Positions 1 through 9,793 of a stretch of 51,758 nucleotides of DNA are shown piece after piece. Below the pieces are notes generated by a model. The model was given only the letters and a program-made list of their open reading frames with translations. It did not search any database and had not been told where the DNA came from. Source of the stretch: Bacteroidales bacterium (lineage in GTDB: Bacteria > Bacteroidota > Bacteroidia > Bacteroidales > JAQUTK01). Position numbers and translations under genes: made by a program. How positions within the stretch are numbered: the first letter of the stretch is position 1; each line of letters starts with the position of its first letter. The stretch is taken from the NCBI GenBank assembly GCA_028709785.1, contig JAQUTK010000027.1:1-51758 (forward strand), read 5' to 3'.

Positions 1-1
1 T

Positions 2-1135
2 CAGTTTGATCTGGTCTATGAATTCACGTCAGACGGGAAGCGTATCCAAACCGGCAAACTGGCTTCCGTTTCATTGCTTCCGGGTAAATCGGGTACGATT
101 GAGATTCCGGTACCGGATGGATTCAATGCCCTGTCTACGGATGTTTGTCTCAATCTGTATGTTCAGCTTAAGAAAGCAAACTTATGGGCTAGTGAGGGGT
201 ACAGTATTGCCCGCGAACAGTTTGTCGTGAAGCCGGGCGCATTCAAAACAATCAAGGCGGCAGACAAGCAGATGACCGTGAAAGAAACAGCAGGTGAGAT
301 ATCCGTGCAAGCCGATTCTTTCAAGGTGGTCTTTAGTAAATCGACAGGTGCAATGACCAGCTGGGTGCAAAACAACTCGGAATTGCTGCAGGGTGTACTG
401 GAACCTTATTTCTGGAAGCCTGCCAATGATAATCAGAAACAGAGTAACTACGAACGATCGATGGGCGTATGGCGGAAAGTGGCTTCGAATCGAGTAGTGG
501 AAGGGGTGGATGTAACAAAACCCGACGGACTGGTGACTCTTCTCTTCCGCATGAACCTTCCTGACGTAGAGGCTGGCTATACCTTGAAATACACCTTGAA
601 TAGTCGGGGTCAGATACAGGTTGAGGCCGATTATAAACCCAAAAACGAAAAGACTCCTAAGATTCCCAAGTTTGGTATGCGCATACGTATTCCGGAAAAG
701 TTCCAGTCGATTCAGTGGTATGGTCGGGGAGTTTTTGAAAATTATCCTGATCGGAAGACAGCAGCTTTCATTGGTGTGTATACATCTACACTGGACAATT
801 TCCGCACTGATTATGCAGTGCCGCAGGACAATGGCAACCGATGTGATGTGAGATGGTTCTCTCTTGCGGATCAAAAGGGCAACGCTGTCCGGGTAAGTGG
901 ATTACAACCGCTCTGCTTTCGCGCTTGGCCTTATACGGAAGAGGAGCTTGAAAAAGCAAAACATCCTTTTGACTTGCCCGTTCATGATTTCATTAACCTG
1001 AATATCGATCTGAATATTCATGGTGTAGGAGGTGACGACACGTGGGGAGCTCAAACGATGGAGAAATATACATACCCGGGGAATAAACCGTATCAATATG
1101 GTTTTGTTCTGGAATATATGCAGAACATGAAATAA
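2..1135 (+). CDS. GH2 beta-galactosidase, C-terminal part (5' end outside window)
   Basis: The reading frame is open from base 2 with no start codon, so this is the last roughly 377 residues of a larger LacZ-type GH2 enzyme that hydrolyses terminal beta-galactosides. What is present is the C-terminal beta-sandwich (Bgal small chain domain). Its family signatures are visible: WYGRGVFENYPDRK encoded near 714-755, then PQDNGNRCDVRW near 822-857, and GVGGDDTWGAQ near 1021-1053. The catalytic TIM barrel lies upstream of the window, so the active-site glutamates cannot be checked. The ATG at 74 is internal and not a start. A perfect stem-loop follows the stop. Family assignment is secure; exact substrate is not. 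Confidence 0.88.
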   Translation, partial: QFDLVYEFTSDGKRIQTGKLASVSLLPGKSGTIEIPVPDGFNALSTDVCLNLYVQLKKANLWASEGYSIAREQFVVKPGAFKTIKAADKQMTVKETAGEISVQADSFKVVFSKSTGAMTSWVQNNSELLQGVLEPYFWKPANDNQKQSNYERSMGVWRKVASNRVVEGVDVTKPDGLVTLLFRMNLPDVEAGYTLKYTLNSRGQIQVEADYKPKNEKTPKIPKFGMRIRIPEKFQSIQWYGRGVFENYPDRKTAAFIGVYTSTLDNFRTDYAVPQDNGNRCDVRWFSLADQKGNAVRVSGLQPLCFRAWPYTEEELEKAKHPFDLPVHDFINLNIDLNIHGVGGDDTWGAQTMEKYTYPGNKPYQYGFVLEYMQNMK

Positions 1136-1176
1136 CCAACGGTCAGAAACAGGCCGGACCTGAGTCTTACTTGTTA

Positions 1177-1222
1177 CCGCTGCAACTATACAGAAGAGGA
1201 ATCATCTGAATAGTTGCAGCGG
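1177..1222. terminator. 13-bp perfect stem-loop after GH2 gene
   Basis: CCGCTGCAACTAT at 1177-1189 is exactly complementary to 1210-1222, with a 20-base loop, 41 bases after the GH2 stop. The following sequence is only weakly T-rich, so a terminator role is likely but a regulatory structure ahead of clpB is possible. Confidence 0.5.
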
Positions 1223-1353
1223 TTCCTGTTTGTATAGGACAAAATGGCAGAAACTTCGTAGAGGTGGAGGACAGATTGCACATGGACAGATGGATGGTCT
1301 TTCTTTTGTTGCTTGTATTTCAGCGAAAGGAATACTAATAAAGATACAACCAT

Positions 1354-3942
1354 ATGAACTTTAACAATTTTACTATTAAGTCGCAAGAAGCTGTGCAGCA
1401 GGCTGTGCAGCTTGTGCAAAAAAGTAATCAGCAGGCTGTTGAACCGACACATCTGTTGCTTGCTGTGATGAGTGTCGGTGAGAATGTCGTGAACTTTTTA
1501 TTTCAGAAACTTGGAGTCTATGTTTCGATGCTCAACGCGACTGTTTCGAAACAGAATGAAACCTATCCGAAAGTGTCGGGCGGTGAACCTTATCTGAGTC
1601 GTGAATCCAATGAAGTGTTACAGAAATCCACTGACTATTGTTCGAAGATGGGCGACCAGTTCGTCTCTCTGGAGCATATTCTATTGGCATTGCTGTCCAC
1701 AAAGAGTACCGCCTCCAATATATTGAAGGATGCCGGCGTTACAGAGAAAGAGCTTACTGCCGCCATCGTCGAGTTGCGTAAGGGAGAGAAAGTGACGAGT
1801 CAGTCGGCGGAAGATACCTATCAATCGCTGAGTAAATATGCCATTAATCTGATAGAAAGAGCTCGTGCCGGCAAACTGGATCCCGTCATCGGACGAGATG
1901 AAGAGATCCGTAGGGTGCTTCAGATCCTGAGCCGTCGTACAAAAAACAATCCGATCCTTATCGGTGAACCGGGAGTAGGTAAGACTGCCATAGCAGAAGG
2001 ACTTGCACACCGTATTGTACGGGGTGATGTGCCGGAGAACCTGAAAAGTAAGCAACTATTCTCATTGGATATGGGAGCACTGGTTGCCGGAGCAAAGTAT
2101 AAGGGAGAGTTTGAAGAGCGTCTTAAGTCCGTCATCAACGAGGTCATTGCTGCCAATGGAGAAATCATCCTGTTCATCGATGAGATTCATACCTTAGTGG
2201 GAGCCGGCGGAGGCGAAGGAGCGATGGATGCTGCCAATATACTGAAACCGGCTTTGGCCAGAGGCGAACTGCGTGCGATCGGTGCCACGACTTTGAATGA
2301 GTACCAGAAGTATTTTGAAAAGGATAAGGCGCTCGAACGACGTTTCCAGATTGTCAATATCGACGAACCGGATGAGTTGAGTACAATCTCTATTCTCCGT
2401 GGATTGAAAGAGAAATATGAGAATCATCACAAAGTACGTATTCAGGATGATGCCATCATTGCAGCTGTAAAACTTTCCAACCGGTATATCACAGACCGTT
2501 TTCTGCCTGATAAAGCGATTGACCTGATGGATGAGGCCGCTGCCCGTTTGCGTATGGAGATCGATTCGGTACCGGAAAGTCTGGATGAGATTACCCGTAA
2601 GATCAAGCAGCTTGAGATTGAGCGTGAAGCGATTAAAAGAGAGAATGATCAGGACAAGCTTTCCTTGCTGAACAAAGAGATTGCTGACTTAAAAGAGGAG
2701 GAATCCAAGCAGAAAGCACAATGGCAAAGTGAGAAAGAGATTGTGAATCGGATTCAACAAAACAAGATAGACATAGAGAGTCTGAAGTTTGAGGCAGAAA
2801 AAGCTGAAAGGGAAGGAGACTATGGAAAGGTAGCCGAGATTCGCTATGGCAAACTGCAGGCTAAAGAAGCCGATATCAAGACACAGGAAGAGGCTCTTGC
2901 AAAGATTCAGACTGCAACAGCCATGATCAAGGAAGAGGTGAGTGAAGATGATATCGCTGATGTGGTATCCCGTTGGACAGGTATTCCTGTGACACGGATG
3001 ATGCAAAGTGAGAAAGACAAATTACTTCATCTGGAAGAAGAACTTCACAAGCGTGTCATCGGACAGGAAGAGGCGATCTCTGCTATTGCCGATGCGGTGC
3101 GCCGTAGTCGTGCCGGATTGCAGGATCCGAAGCGTCCCATCGGTTCATTTATCTTCCTGGGTACGACCGGTGTTGGTAAGACCGAACTGGCAAAGGCGCT
3201 TGCTGAGTACATGTTTGATGATGACACGATGATGACGCGTATCGATATGAGTGAATATCAGGAGAAGTTTTCCGTATCGCGACTGATCGGAGCACCTCCC
3301 GGATATGTTGGTTATGATGAAGGAGGGCAACTGACTGAGGCAATTCGTCGTAAACCCTATTCGGTGGTTCTTTTTGATGAGATAGAGAAAGCGCATCCCG
3401 ATGTGTTTAATATCCTGTTGCAGGTTTTGGACGATGGACGACTGACGGACAATAAAGGCCGTGTGGTCAACTTTAAAAATACGATCATCATCATGACCTC
3501 CAATATAGGATCCTCTTATATTCGCGAACGTTTTGAGAGTATTACGGATGCTAACAGGGAAGAGACGATCGAACAGACCAAGGCGGAAGTCTTTGAACTA
3601 TTGAAGAAAACAATCCGTCCGGAATTTCTGAATCGTATTGACGAACTGATCATGTTTACACCTCTGAGTGAAAAGGAGATTCGTCAGATTGTAAGTTTGC
3701 AGATTCACGGAGTACAGCAGATGCTTGAGGAAAATGGCGTTACGTTGACTGTCACTGACAGAGCCATCTCTTACATTGCCGATAAAGGATATGATCCACA
3801 GTTTGGTGCCCGTCCGGTCAAGCGTGCTATTCAGCGTTATATCCTCAACGAACTTTCCAAGAAGCTCATTGCCCAGGAAGTAGATCGGAAGCATCCGGTA
3901 GTTATCGATGTGCAGGGCGACGATCTGATCTTCTGCAACTGA
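1354..3942 (+). CDS. clpB: ClpB disaggregase (AAA+ chaperone)
   Basis: ClpB extracts polypeptides from aggregates with DnaK and threads them through a hexameric ring using ATP; it acts in the cytoplasm. The 862-residue length is typical. Domain order is clear: Clp N-domain (about 1-145), first AAA+ module with Walker [10 protein letters not shown] at 204-212 and Walker B near 272-277, the long charged coiled-coil middle domain (about 395-530) that separates ClpB from ClpA/ClpC, and second AAA+ module with GTTGVGKT at 603-610 and VVLFDE near 671-676. The C-terminal D2-small domain ([13 protein letters not shown]) is intact. The gene is monocistronic between two hairpins. I saw no convincing TAnnTTTG box or recognisable heat-shock operator upstream. 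Confidence 0.97.
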   Translation: MNFNNFTIKSQEAVQQAVQLVQKSNQQAVEPTHLLLAVMSVGENVVNFLFQKLGVYVSMLNATVSKQNETYPKVSGGEPYLSRESNEVLQKSTDYCSKMGDQFVSLEHILLALLSTKSTASNILKDAGVTEKELTAAIVELRKGEKVTSQSAEDTYQSLSKYAINLIERARAGKLDPVIGRDEEIRRVLQILSRRTKNNPILIGEPGVGKTAIAEGLAHRIVRGDVPENLKSKQLFSLDMGALVAGAKYKGEFEERLKSVINEVIAANGEIILFIDEIHTLVGAGGGEGAMDAANILKPALARGELRAIGATTLNEYQKYFEKDKALERRFQIVNIDEPDELSTISILRGLKEKYENHHKVRIQDDAIIAAVKLSNRYITDRFLPDKAIDLMDEAAARLRMEIDSVPESLDEITRKIKQLEIEREAIKRENDQDKLSLLNKEIADLKEEESKQKAQWQSEKEIVNRIQQNKIDIESLKFEAEKAEREGDYGKVAEIRYGKLQAKEADIKTQEEALAKIQTATAMIKEEVSEDDIADVVSRWTGIPVTRMMQSEKDKLLHLEEELHKRVIGQEEAISAIADAVRRSRAGLQDPKRPIGSFIFLGTTGVGKTELAKALAEYMFDDDTMMTRIDMSEYQEKFSVSRLIGAPPGYVGYDEGGQLTEAIRRKPYSVVLFDEIEKAHPDVFNILLQVLDDGRLTDNKGRVVNFKNTIIIMTSNIGSSYIRERFESITDANREETIEQTKAEVFELLKKTIRPEFLNRIDELIMFTPLSEKEIRQIVSLQIHGVQQMLEENGVTLTVTDRAISYIADKGYDPQFGARPVKRAIQRYILNELSKKLIAQEVDRKHPVVIDVQGDDLIFCN

Positions 3943-3965
3943 TAGATAAGAAATAATAGCTAATA

Positions 3966-4003
3966 AGCAGGAGTGTGGAGTTTTTCCATACTCCTGCTTT
4001 TTT
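3966..4003 (+). terminator. Rho-independent terminator of clpB
   Basis: AGCAGGAGTGTGG (3966-3978) pairs with CCATACTCCTGCT (3986-3998), 13 bp with one G-U pair, followed by a run of T to 4003. It lies 24 bases after the clpB stop. Confidence 0.85.
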
Positions 4004-4028
4004 GATATTCAAACGCCATCCGATCCAA

Positions 4029-4036
4029 TATATTTG
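4029..4036 (+). promoter_or_regulatory. Putative -7 promoter box of the GH43 gene
   Basis: TATATTTG fits the Bacteroidota -7 consensus TAnnTTTG, 40 bases before the chosen ATG. A TTTG at 4001-4004 could be the -33 box, but the 24-base spacer is long. Confidence 0.45.
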
Positions 4037-4076
4037 CTTAATTTTGTCATCTGTATTTTCAATTAATGATAATCCT

Positions 4077-5711
4077 ATGAAAACATTTCTTAGTGCTAAA
4101 AGTGGGTTCACCGCTTTCCTGTTTGTAATGACTACCTGTTTATTTGCTCAACCTTCCACTGAGTGGGGAGATCAGGGCGATGGCACCTACCGAAACCCTG
4201 TATTGCCTGCTGACTATAGCGATATTGATGCCATACGGGTGGGCTCCGATTTCTACGCGATTTCTTCCACGTTTCAATATTCTCCCGGAGTTGTTGTGCT
4301 TCATTCCAAAGATCTGGTCAACTGGGAAATACTCAGTCATGTGGTTGATGACGTAACTACGATATCCAAGGAGATGAACTGGGATAGGATGAGCCGCTAT
4401 GGAACAGGGATCTGGGCGGGTTCTATCCGTTATTACAAAGGTAAATTCTGGGTCTATTTCGGTACCCCTGATGATGGTTTCTTTATGAGTTCCGCCAGCA
4501 ATCCAGCCGGACCGTGGGAACCGCTGCACCATCTCTGGAATGTCAGCGGCTGGGACGATTGCTGTACGTTTTGTGATGACGACGGACAGCTCTATTTTAT
4601 TGCCACCCAATTCTCGTATGATTCCATTACTCAGAAAAAGTATAATATTCACCTTTTTAAGATGACTCCCGATGGCAAACAGATTCTTTTCAATACAGAC
4701 TCCATTATCCATCAATCAAATGGAAGTGAAGCCAATAAATTATACAAAATCAACGGTTTGTATTACCACTATTTCAGCGAAGTAAACAACGAAGGACGTG
4801 TGATCATGATGGAGCGCTCCTCCAGTCTGTACGGTCCCTGGGAAATCAGACAGCTCAATCATGTGAACAGAGATAGAGATCGTGAGCCCAATCAGGGAGG
4901 ACTCATGCAGCTGGAAGATGGAACGTGGCATTTCTTTACCCATCATGGCAGTGGTAGTTGGGAAGGTCGTGTGGCAAGTCTTTTACCCGTTACCTGGATC
5001 GACGGATGGCCCATCATCGGTACTCCGGGTGCCGACTCAATCGGTAATATGGTCTGGTCTGCGAAGAAACCGATACAGGTAGCCACCAAACTAAAGATTC
5101 AGACAAACGATGAGTTTAAAGATTCCAGATTGGCGGTGCAGTGGGAGTGGAACTATCAGCCAAGAAATTCGAAATGGTCGCTTAAAGAACGTCGGGGATA
5201 CTTACGGCTCCATGCTTTTCAGCCAATCCAAACAGATAAAAGGAAACATGAGATCTTCAGAGCCGGCAATACGCTGACGCAAAGAAGCATGCGTACACTA
5301 AGCAATGAGGTTACGATTAAAATGGATATCAGCGGTATGGCAGACGGTCAATATGCCGGTTTAACTCACTACGCATCTTCTTTCAGTACATTTGGAGTAT
5401 GCCAGAAAGGATCTTTGCGCACACTCTATTACAACAACAACGGGCGCGATTCCATCGGTGTTCAGCTCACCGGTAAATCTATCTGGCTCAAATCATATTG
5501 GAACTATAAGGGTATAAATCAATATGCTTACAGTCTTGACGGGAAGAAATTTATTGACTTTGGATCGACCACCTCACTCTCTTGGGGATACTATCGTGGC
5601 GACAGAATAGGAGTATTTACCTATAATATCAAAGAAGAGAAAGGACAGGTAGACATCGACTGGTTTAGATACCACTACCAGTCATCTGATAAAGGTCTGC
5701 CACCCCTGTAG
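4077..5711 (+). CDS. Exported GH43 glycosidase (beta-xylosidase / arabinofuranosidase type)
   Basis: The 544-residue protein starts at ATG 4077, where a signal peptide begins (MKTFLSAKSG..., cleavage near LFAQ); an in-frame ATG at 3975 lies inside the clpB terminator and was rejected. The five-bladed propeller of GH43 is recognisable, with the family acids visible: general base Asp49 in DYSDID, pKa-modulating Asp near 160-161 (WDDCC), and general acid Glu218 in GSEANKLYK. The last 200 residues resemble the beta-sandwich found at the C-terminus of many GH43 xylosidases. The enzyme probably trims xylan or arabinan side chains in the periplasm or at the surface. A 91 percent identical scrap of this gene's 3' end lies at 7123-7224. 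Substrate is not resolved. Confidence 0.9.
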   Translation: MKTFLSAKSGFTAFLFVMTTCLFAQPSTEWGDQGDGTYRNPVLPADYSDIDAIRVGSDFYAISSTFQYSPGVVVLHSKDLVNWEILSHVVDDVTTISKEMNWDRMSRYGTGIWAGSIRYYKGKFWVYFGTPDDGFFMSSASNPAGPWEPLHHLWNVSGWDDCCTFCDDDGQLYFIATQFSYDSITQKKYNIHLFKMTPDGKQILFNTDSIIHQSNGSEANKLYKINGLYYHYFSEVNNEGRVIMMERSSSLYGPWEIRQLNHVNRDRDREPNQGGLMQLEDGTWHFFTHHGSGSWEGRVASLLPVTWIDGWPIIGTPGADSIGNMVWSAKKPIQVATKLKIQTNDEFKDSRLAVQWEWNYQPRNSKWSLKERRGYLRLHAFQPIQTDKRKHEIFRAGNTLTQRSMRTLSNEVTIKMDISGMADGQYAGLTHYASSFSTFGVCQKGSLRTLYYNNNGRDSIGVQLTGKSIWLKSYWNYKGINQYAYSLDGKKFIDFGSTTSLSWGYYRGDRIGVFTYNIKEEKGQVDIDWFRYHYQSSDKGLPPL

Positions 5712-5938
5712 AAACTTTATATTTATTAACATGTTGGTTGGCCTGGATTCCGAAATTATTATTTACATTTGAGAAATTGTATTTCGTCATCCACAAGAAA
5801 ATCGTTTTAGTTATCTATCAAAATATAATTGATCGATGATTAGTATTCAAAAGAATTAGAGCGAAACTTTCCAAAAAAACCGTTTCAAGAAAGGAGTTTG
5901 TAAAATAACCGATTTTTAAACCTTTTACAACATTAGTC

Positions 5939-7099
5939 ATGAAAAGAATTTATGTATTGCTCTTTGTAATTACACTAATTTCAGGAGCCTTTGCTCAGCA
6001 AACTTGTAATAACTTCTGGACTGCCATTTCGCCCGACGGTCACTTCATTTATTTTTCATCTGACAGACATGGCGATAATTATGAAATTTACCGGGTAGAT
6101 ATTGATGGCTTTTCCAATCTGATGCGTCTTACTGATTCAGATCCAACAATCAATAATTATTTCCCTTCATTGAGTCCAGATGGCTCGAAAGTGGTTTTTC
6201 AACAAAATTCATACGGCGCTAAAGCCGAGATTTTTATTATGAACAATGACGGGAGCGATCTTAAACAGTTGACAAATAATAATGTGATGGATGGTATGCC
6301 AAGTTTCTCGCCCGATGGTCTTCATATCCTTTTTTCGGCTTGGGACGAAAATAATTATCCCGAGATATTTACCATGGACCTTGATGGCACCAATCGAGTG
6401 CAAATCACTAAAGTGTCAGGCGCGAATTGGCAGTCTGCTCCCAGGTATAATCCAGCCGGTGATAAAATATACTTTCTAGCAGGTTATAATGCGGATGATC
6501 ATATCGTGATGATGGATCTAGATGGTAGTAACTGGGTGGATATTACTCCACCAAATAGTTTTGGCTATGGGGAAGGATATTTTTCATTCAGCCCCGATGG
6601 ATCAAAAATTGTCTTTTATACGACACATTATGTGGGCTATAACAAGGGCTCGGATGTTGTTATCGCTAACGCTGATGGTTCCGATTGGGTGAAGCTTACC
6701 AATGTTGTGTTAAAAGATTATAGTTCTTATCCGGTTTTTCACCCCTCTGATGGAAGAATATTTTACTCCTATCAACCTTCTAGTGGTAAGATAAGCATTA
6801 AAACGATGAATCAAGATGGTACATCTGTTACAGATATTTTAAACTGCTCACCAGTTGGTATCGATGAATTGTCTGCAGAAAAGGAAAATGTTTTTTATCC
6901 TAATCCGGCATACAATATTCTCAATATTAATTCTGAAGATGCGGCATTGATCCAGATATATGATTTCAATGGCCGTCTCATGCTGCAATCACCGACGGGT
7001 CAAGTGGATGTATCAAGCCTTACTTCCGGCATTTATACCATTCATTTCTTGGATGCCTTTTACAAGACAATAAAAACAGGAAAACTGATTAAGAAATGA
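5939..7099 (+). CDS. Secreted TolB-like beta-propeller protein with type IX sorting tail
   Basis: The 386-residue protein begins with a signal peptide (MKRIYVLLFVITLISGAFA). Residues about 25-310 contain repeated SPDG / NxDG(S/T) motifs of WD40-like PD40 (TolB-type) propeller blades. The last 75 residues form a type IX C-terminal domain: FYPNPAYNILNI, then IQIYDFNGRLML, then VDVSSLTSGIYTIHF, and a terminal GKLIKK. This predicts export by Sec, outer-membrane passage by the type IX machinery and surface attachment or release. Ligand and function are unknown. The gene looks more AT-rich than its neighbours and sits exactly between an intact GH43 gene and the remnant of a second copy, which suggests a rearrangement. 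The 227 bases upstream are AT-rich and show no clear promoter box. Confidence 0.85.
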   Translation: MKRIYVLLFVITLISGAFAQQTCNNFWTAISPDGHFIYFSSDRHGDNYEIYRVDIDGFSNLMRLTDSDPTINNYFPSLSPDGSKVVFQQNSYGAKAEIFIMNNDGSDLKQLTNNNVMDGMPSFSPDGLHILFSAWDENNYPEIFTMDLDGTNRVQITKVSGANWQSAPRYNPAGDKIYFLAGYNADDHIVMMDLDGSNWVDITPPNSFGYGEGYFSFSPDGSKIVFYTTHYVGYNKGSDVVIANADGSDWVKLTNVVLKDYSSYPVFHPSDGRIFYSYQPSSGKISIKTMNQDGTSVTDILNCSPVGIDELSAEKENVFYPNPAYNILNINSEDAALIQIYDFNGRLMLQSPTGQVDVSSLTSGIYTIHFLDAFYKTIKTGKLIKK

Positions 7100-7122
7100 T
7101 ATAATAGGACGTTTTTAGGTGA

Positions 7123-7224
7123 TATATCAAAGAAGAGAAAGGACAGGTTGACGTCGACTGGTTTAGATACCGATATCAGCAACCCGGACAATCACTCAAA
7201 CGCCCGACAGGAGTAAGAAAATAA
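7123..7224 (+). pseudogene. 3' remnant of a second GH43 gene
   Basis: Bases 7124-7179 match 5626-5681 of the upstream GH43 gene at 51 of 56 positions, and the reading frame is conserved: IKEEKGQVDVDWFRYRYQ here versus IKEEKGQVDIDWFRYHYQ there. The frame then runs through a different tail to TAA at 7222. Stop codons lie directly upstream in this frame (7102, 7105, 7120), so only about 33 codons remain and there is no start. It is the tail of a lost tandem paralog. Confidence 0.85.
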
Positions 7225-7233
7225 TGAAGAACA

Positions 7234-7281
7234 GGGCCTGACTTTTAAAAGATATGTAATAATCCTTTAGAAGTCAGGCCC
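7234..7281. terminator. Bidirectional hairpin between convergent genes
   Basis: GGGCCTGACTT (7234-7244) is perfectly complementary to 7271-7281, and pairing extends a few A-T pairs further in. It lies between a rightward unit and the leftward gene ending at 7331. Confidence 0.65.
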
Positions 7282-7330
7282 CACTAATTTATGTTTGATT
7301 CGAAAGACACTGTTTGTTCTTCCACAAAGG

Positions 7331-8605
7331 TCAATTGCTGATTGTTCCGGATATCTTATTCAATGTAGTAACCGTCAGCGTAAATCCATTCTTATCTATT
7401 TTAGCACCATTCGTTAATGTGAGCGTGCCTACGTTTGATTGACCGGTTAGCTTCCATGTGCCACCATTCAAAGTCACACTACCAGCTTTAGCTGTGTTGG
7501 CTTTGTTAAATGCACCATACCACGTTGTCCCGGAATTAACCGTGACAATTGCCGTACCTGTATTGTCTGCTTCGATATCTCCGTCATAGATAACCTGTCC
7601 TGAGAGGGTAAGATTGCCTGTTGCACCCGAAGTAGACCATCTTGTATTTTGATCCACTTTCATCAGCACTTTCGAAATTGTAAACACTTTTACACTATCC
7701 AGCATCACATTACCGGTTGAATTTGTGGTTACTTCAATGAGTGGGGCAATTGTATCCAATGCAAAAAGACTTCCTCCTGTCACGGATAGATTTCCCGTCA
7801 CACCCGATGCATCACCCGAACCGCTTTGTAACATCAGAATACCTCTTATCGAATCTTTCGATTCCAGATTGCAGTCCGTTAGAGTTACTGAGTTGGAACC
7901 TTCAACCACGATCATCTCGCCCTTCAGGGAAGAACCGGTCATTCCATTGGCTCTGATCGTGCCGGTGCTGTAAATAATTGCCGCATCATCACCTTTAGCA
8001 CTGTAATTGCCTCCGAAGACATCTATTGTACCACCACCTCGGTCTGTGGCTATCACCGAACTGTTGGGACCAACAGTAGCAGCCGAAAGATTGGTCGCTG
8101 TAATCTTTCCCTCATTTGTTGCATGAATAGCATGTGCGTATTGTCCGGAACAATAAATGGTAGTGCCTGTGATAGCGATGGTTCCGCCATAAGCAACAGC
8201 AGCGTTGGCACCCGTAGCAAAAGAGGTAATTGTACCTCCATTGATCGTAATTTTCGAAGGAATTCCGGCGGCCACGACGGCGGCGTTCACACCATAGAAG
8301 CTACTGTTGTCCGGATTTGTCGTGTTTCCCGTTTTAGAGATCTCACAATTGGTCAGGGTCAGCGTTCCATCCGTCACTTTTACAGCTGATTCATCTGCCT
8401 TTTCAGAAGCAAACGCTTTTGAACTAAAGCTTTTTGTGTCGCCATTGAATAAAGTATAGGGGACGGCATCATTCTGATTTTTCGGACCGTCTTCGTTATC
8501 ATCACTACAGCTCATTAGTGGAGCTGCAACGAATGCAGCCAGGACAAGCGTATGAAGGAAAGAGCTGTCCGTTAATCTGTACTTCAATTTTCTCGATGTT
8601 TGCAT
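7331..8605 (-). CDS. Surface-type lipoprotein with right-handed beta-helix
   Basis: The 424-residue protein has a lipoprotein signal with lipobox LMSC (Cys33), followed at once by the acidic stretch SDDNED, which resembles the Bacteroidota signal for export of lipoproteins to the outer face. The rest is a long series of short Gly/Thr/Ser/Asn-rich turns (for example KITINGGTITSF, TIAITGTTIYCSG) typical of a parallel beta-helix, as in adhesin-like and autotransporter passenger domains. There are no catalytic motifs, so adhesion or a structural role is only a guess. It is the last gene of a leftward group with a small membrane protein and an esterase. Confidence 0.75.
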   Translation of the reverse strand: MQTSRKLKYRLTDSSFLHTLVLAAFVAAPLMSCSDDNEDGPKNQNDAVPYTLFNGDTKSFSSKAFASEKADESAVKVTDGTLTLTNCEISKTGNTTNPDNSSFYGVNAAVVAAGIPSKITINGGTITSFATGANAAVAYGGTIAITGTTIYCSGQYAHAIHATNEGKITATNLSAATVGPNSSVIATDRGGGTIDVFGGNYSAKGDDAAIIYSTGTIRANGMTGSSLKGEMIVVEGSNSVTLTDCNLESKDSIRGILMLQSGSGDASGVTGNLSVTGGSLFALDTIAPLIEVTTNSTGNVMLDSVKVFTISKVLMKVDQNTRWSTSGATGNLTLSGQVIYDGDIEADNTGTAIVTVNSGTTWYGAFNKANTAKAGSVTLNGGTWKLTGQSNVGTLTLTNGAKIDKNGFTLTVTTLNKISGTISN

Positions 8606-8640
8606 AGTTGTGTCTGTATTATCTGTGACTGTTTTCTTTT

Positions 8641-8883
8641 CTATCTCGATGATTTTATATCTTTTCGGATAGCATATAGAATGGATGATATGGAGGAGAT
8701 TCCTGAAATAATTACAAAGAAAATAGCTTTGAGCACGTCCATAATCTCATCAGCAAATAACACCATGAAGAGTGAGATCATTAAAATGACGAAAGAAGCG
8801 ACATTAGTAAACGTGATCAGAAATGATAGGGTTTTCAATTCCTTCTTTTTCTTGTATTCTTCTACAGTTTCATTTTGTTCCAT
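8641..8883 (-). CDS. Small two-helix membrane protein
   Basis: This 80-residue frame encodes a charged N-terminus (MEQNETVEEYKKKKELK), two hydrophobic segments (about 18-45 and 51-70) separated by one short loop, and a basic tail. It lies 33 bases after the esterase stop and 35 bases before the lipoprotein start on the same strand, so it probably belongs to one transcript. I recognise no family. The opposite strand also has an open frame here, but that one has no context. Confidence 0.5.
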   Translation of the reverse strand: MEQNETVEEYKKKKELKTLSFLITFTNVASFVILMISLFMVLFADEIMDVLKAIFFVIISGISSISSILYAIRKDIKSSR

Positions 8884-8916
8884 GATAGTAATGAGTTAGG
8901 TTTATAAATGGAGAGA

Positions 8917-9741
8917 TTATTTGTTTTTTGCCTTGAAAAAGGAATGAAAGTACATCATCTGATATTGGAGCGCATTGGTCCAGTATTCCCAGTTATGAGC
9001 ACCCGGACGGGAAATAAAGTCATGCGGAATATTCAGATCCAATAACTTTTGGTGAAACTCGCAATTGACTTTGTAGAAAAAGTCGGAAGAACCGCAGTCA
9101 AAGATAATCGCCAATGAGTCTTTCTTCAGGAGGTTTGTCATGTTGGTGACCGTTAGTTTCTCCCAATTTTCAGGATGTTCTTCGATCGTTCCTATACGTT
9201 TCGAGATATCCCAGTTACCGGGGAAGGGTCGAATATCCACGCCACCACTCGTGCTACCCGCTGCACCAAACAGATCCTGATGTAAAAAAGAGAGATACAG
9301 AGCACCATGCCCACCCATGCTGTTGCCCGTTATCGCCCTGCCTGTACGACTCTTTATTGTAGCATAATGTTTGTCCACATAAGGAATGAGTTCCTTACAG
9401 ATGTAGCTCTCATACCTGATGGTGGAATCTACCGGACTGTCATAATACCAGCTGCTAAAGCCTCCGTCGGGCATGACTAGGATCATCTGATAAAGATCTG
9501 CATATTGTTGTATGTTTTTAATCTTGCCGATCCAGCCATTTTTATAGCTGTCGCTGAAACCGTGAAGAATATAGACTACCGGCAACGGTTTGGAAGCCGT
9601 ATAGCGGTCTGGCGTAACAACTACAGAAGAAATATTTTTCTTCATCGCATCACTAAAGACGCGTATGGTATCTACTTTGGCTGCAAAGCCGTTCATGATC
9701 GTTCCGAGGAGGAAGAGAGTGATTACAATTCTTTGTTTCAT
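8917..9741 (-). CDS. Exported alpha/beta-hydrolase esterase (esterase D / CE1-like)
   Basis: The 274-residue protein has a signal peptide (MKQRIVITLFLLGTIMNGFA) and the alpha/beta-hydrolase layout of the esterase D / feruloyl esterase superfamily. VVYILHGFSDS contributes the oxyanion region, the nucleophile elbow is GNSMGGHG with Ser141, the likely acid lies in FDCGSSDFF, and the catalytic His is in PGAHNWEYW near the end. Such enzymes remove acetyl or hydroxycinnamoyl groups from plant polysaccharides or act as general carboxylesterases; the neighbouring GH43 gene fits the first idea but does not prove it. Confidence 0.85.
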   Translation of the reverse strand: MKQRIVITLFLLGTIMNGFAAKVDTIRVFSDAMKKNISSVVVTPDRYTASKPLPVVYILHGFSDSYKNGWIGKIKNIQQYADLYQMILVMPDGGFSSWYYDSPVDSTIRYESYICKELIPYVDKHYATIKSRTGRAITGNSMGGHGALYLSFLHQDLFGAAGSTSGGVDIRPFPGNWDISKRIGTIEEHPENWEKLTVTNMTNLLKKDSLAIIFDCGSSDFFYKVNCEFHQKLLDLNIPHDFISRPGAHNWEYWTNALQYQMMYFHSFFKAKNK

Positions 9742-9761
9742 GGTTTACATATATTTGACCG

Positions 9762-9793
9762 CTAAATTACATACGTTTTTTTTTATGGACAAA
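9762..9793 (-). promoter_or_regulatory. Putative promoter of the esterase operon
   Basis: Reading leftward, TTTG (9793-9790) is followed after 20 bases by TAATTTAG (9769-9762), one mismatch from TAnnTTTG. The start codon is about 20 bases further. Confidence 0.5.

Noticed and set aside
182..874. 230-codon minus-strand frame
   Set aside because: Antisense to the GH2 C-terminal part with clear LacZ motifs.
3975..4076. Upstream start for the GH43 gene
   Set aside because: It begins inside the clpB terminator and before the promoter box; the signal peptide starts at 4077.
7725..7973. 82-codon plus-strand frame inside the lipoprotein gene
   Set aside because: Shadow of a repetitive beta-helix coding region.
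8600..8899. 99-codon plus-strand frame
   Set aside because: Antisense to the two-helix membrane protein, which fits the leftward operon spacing.
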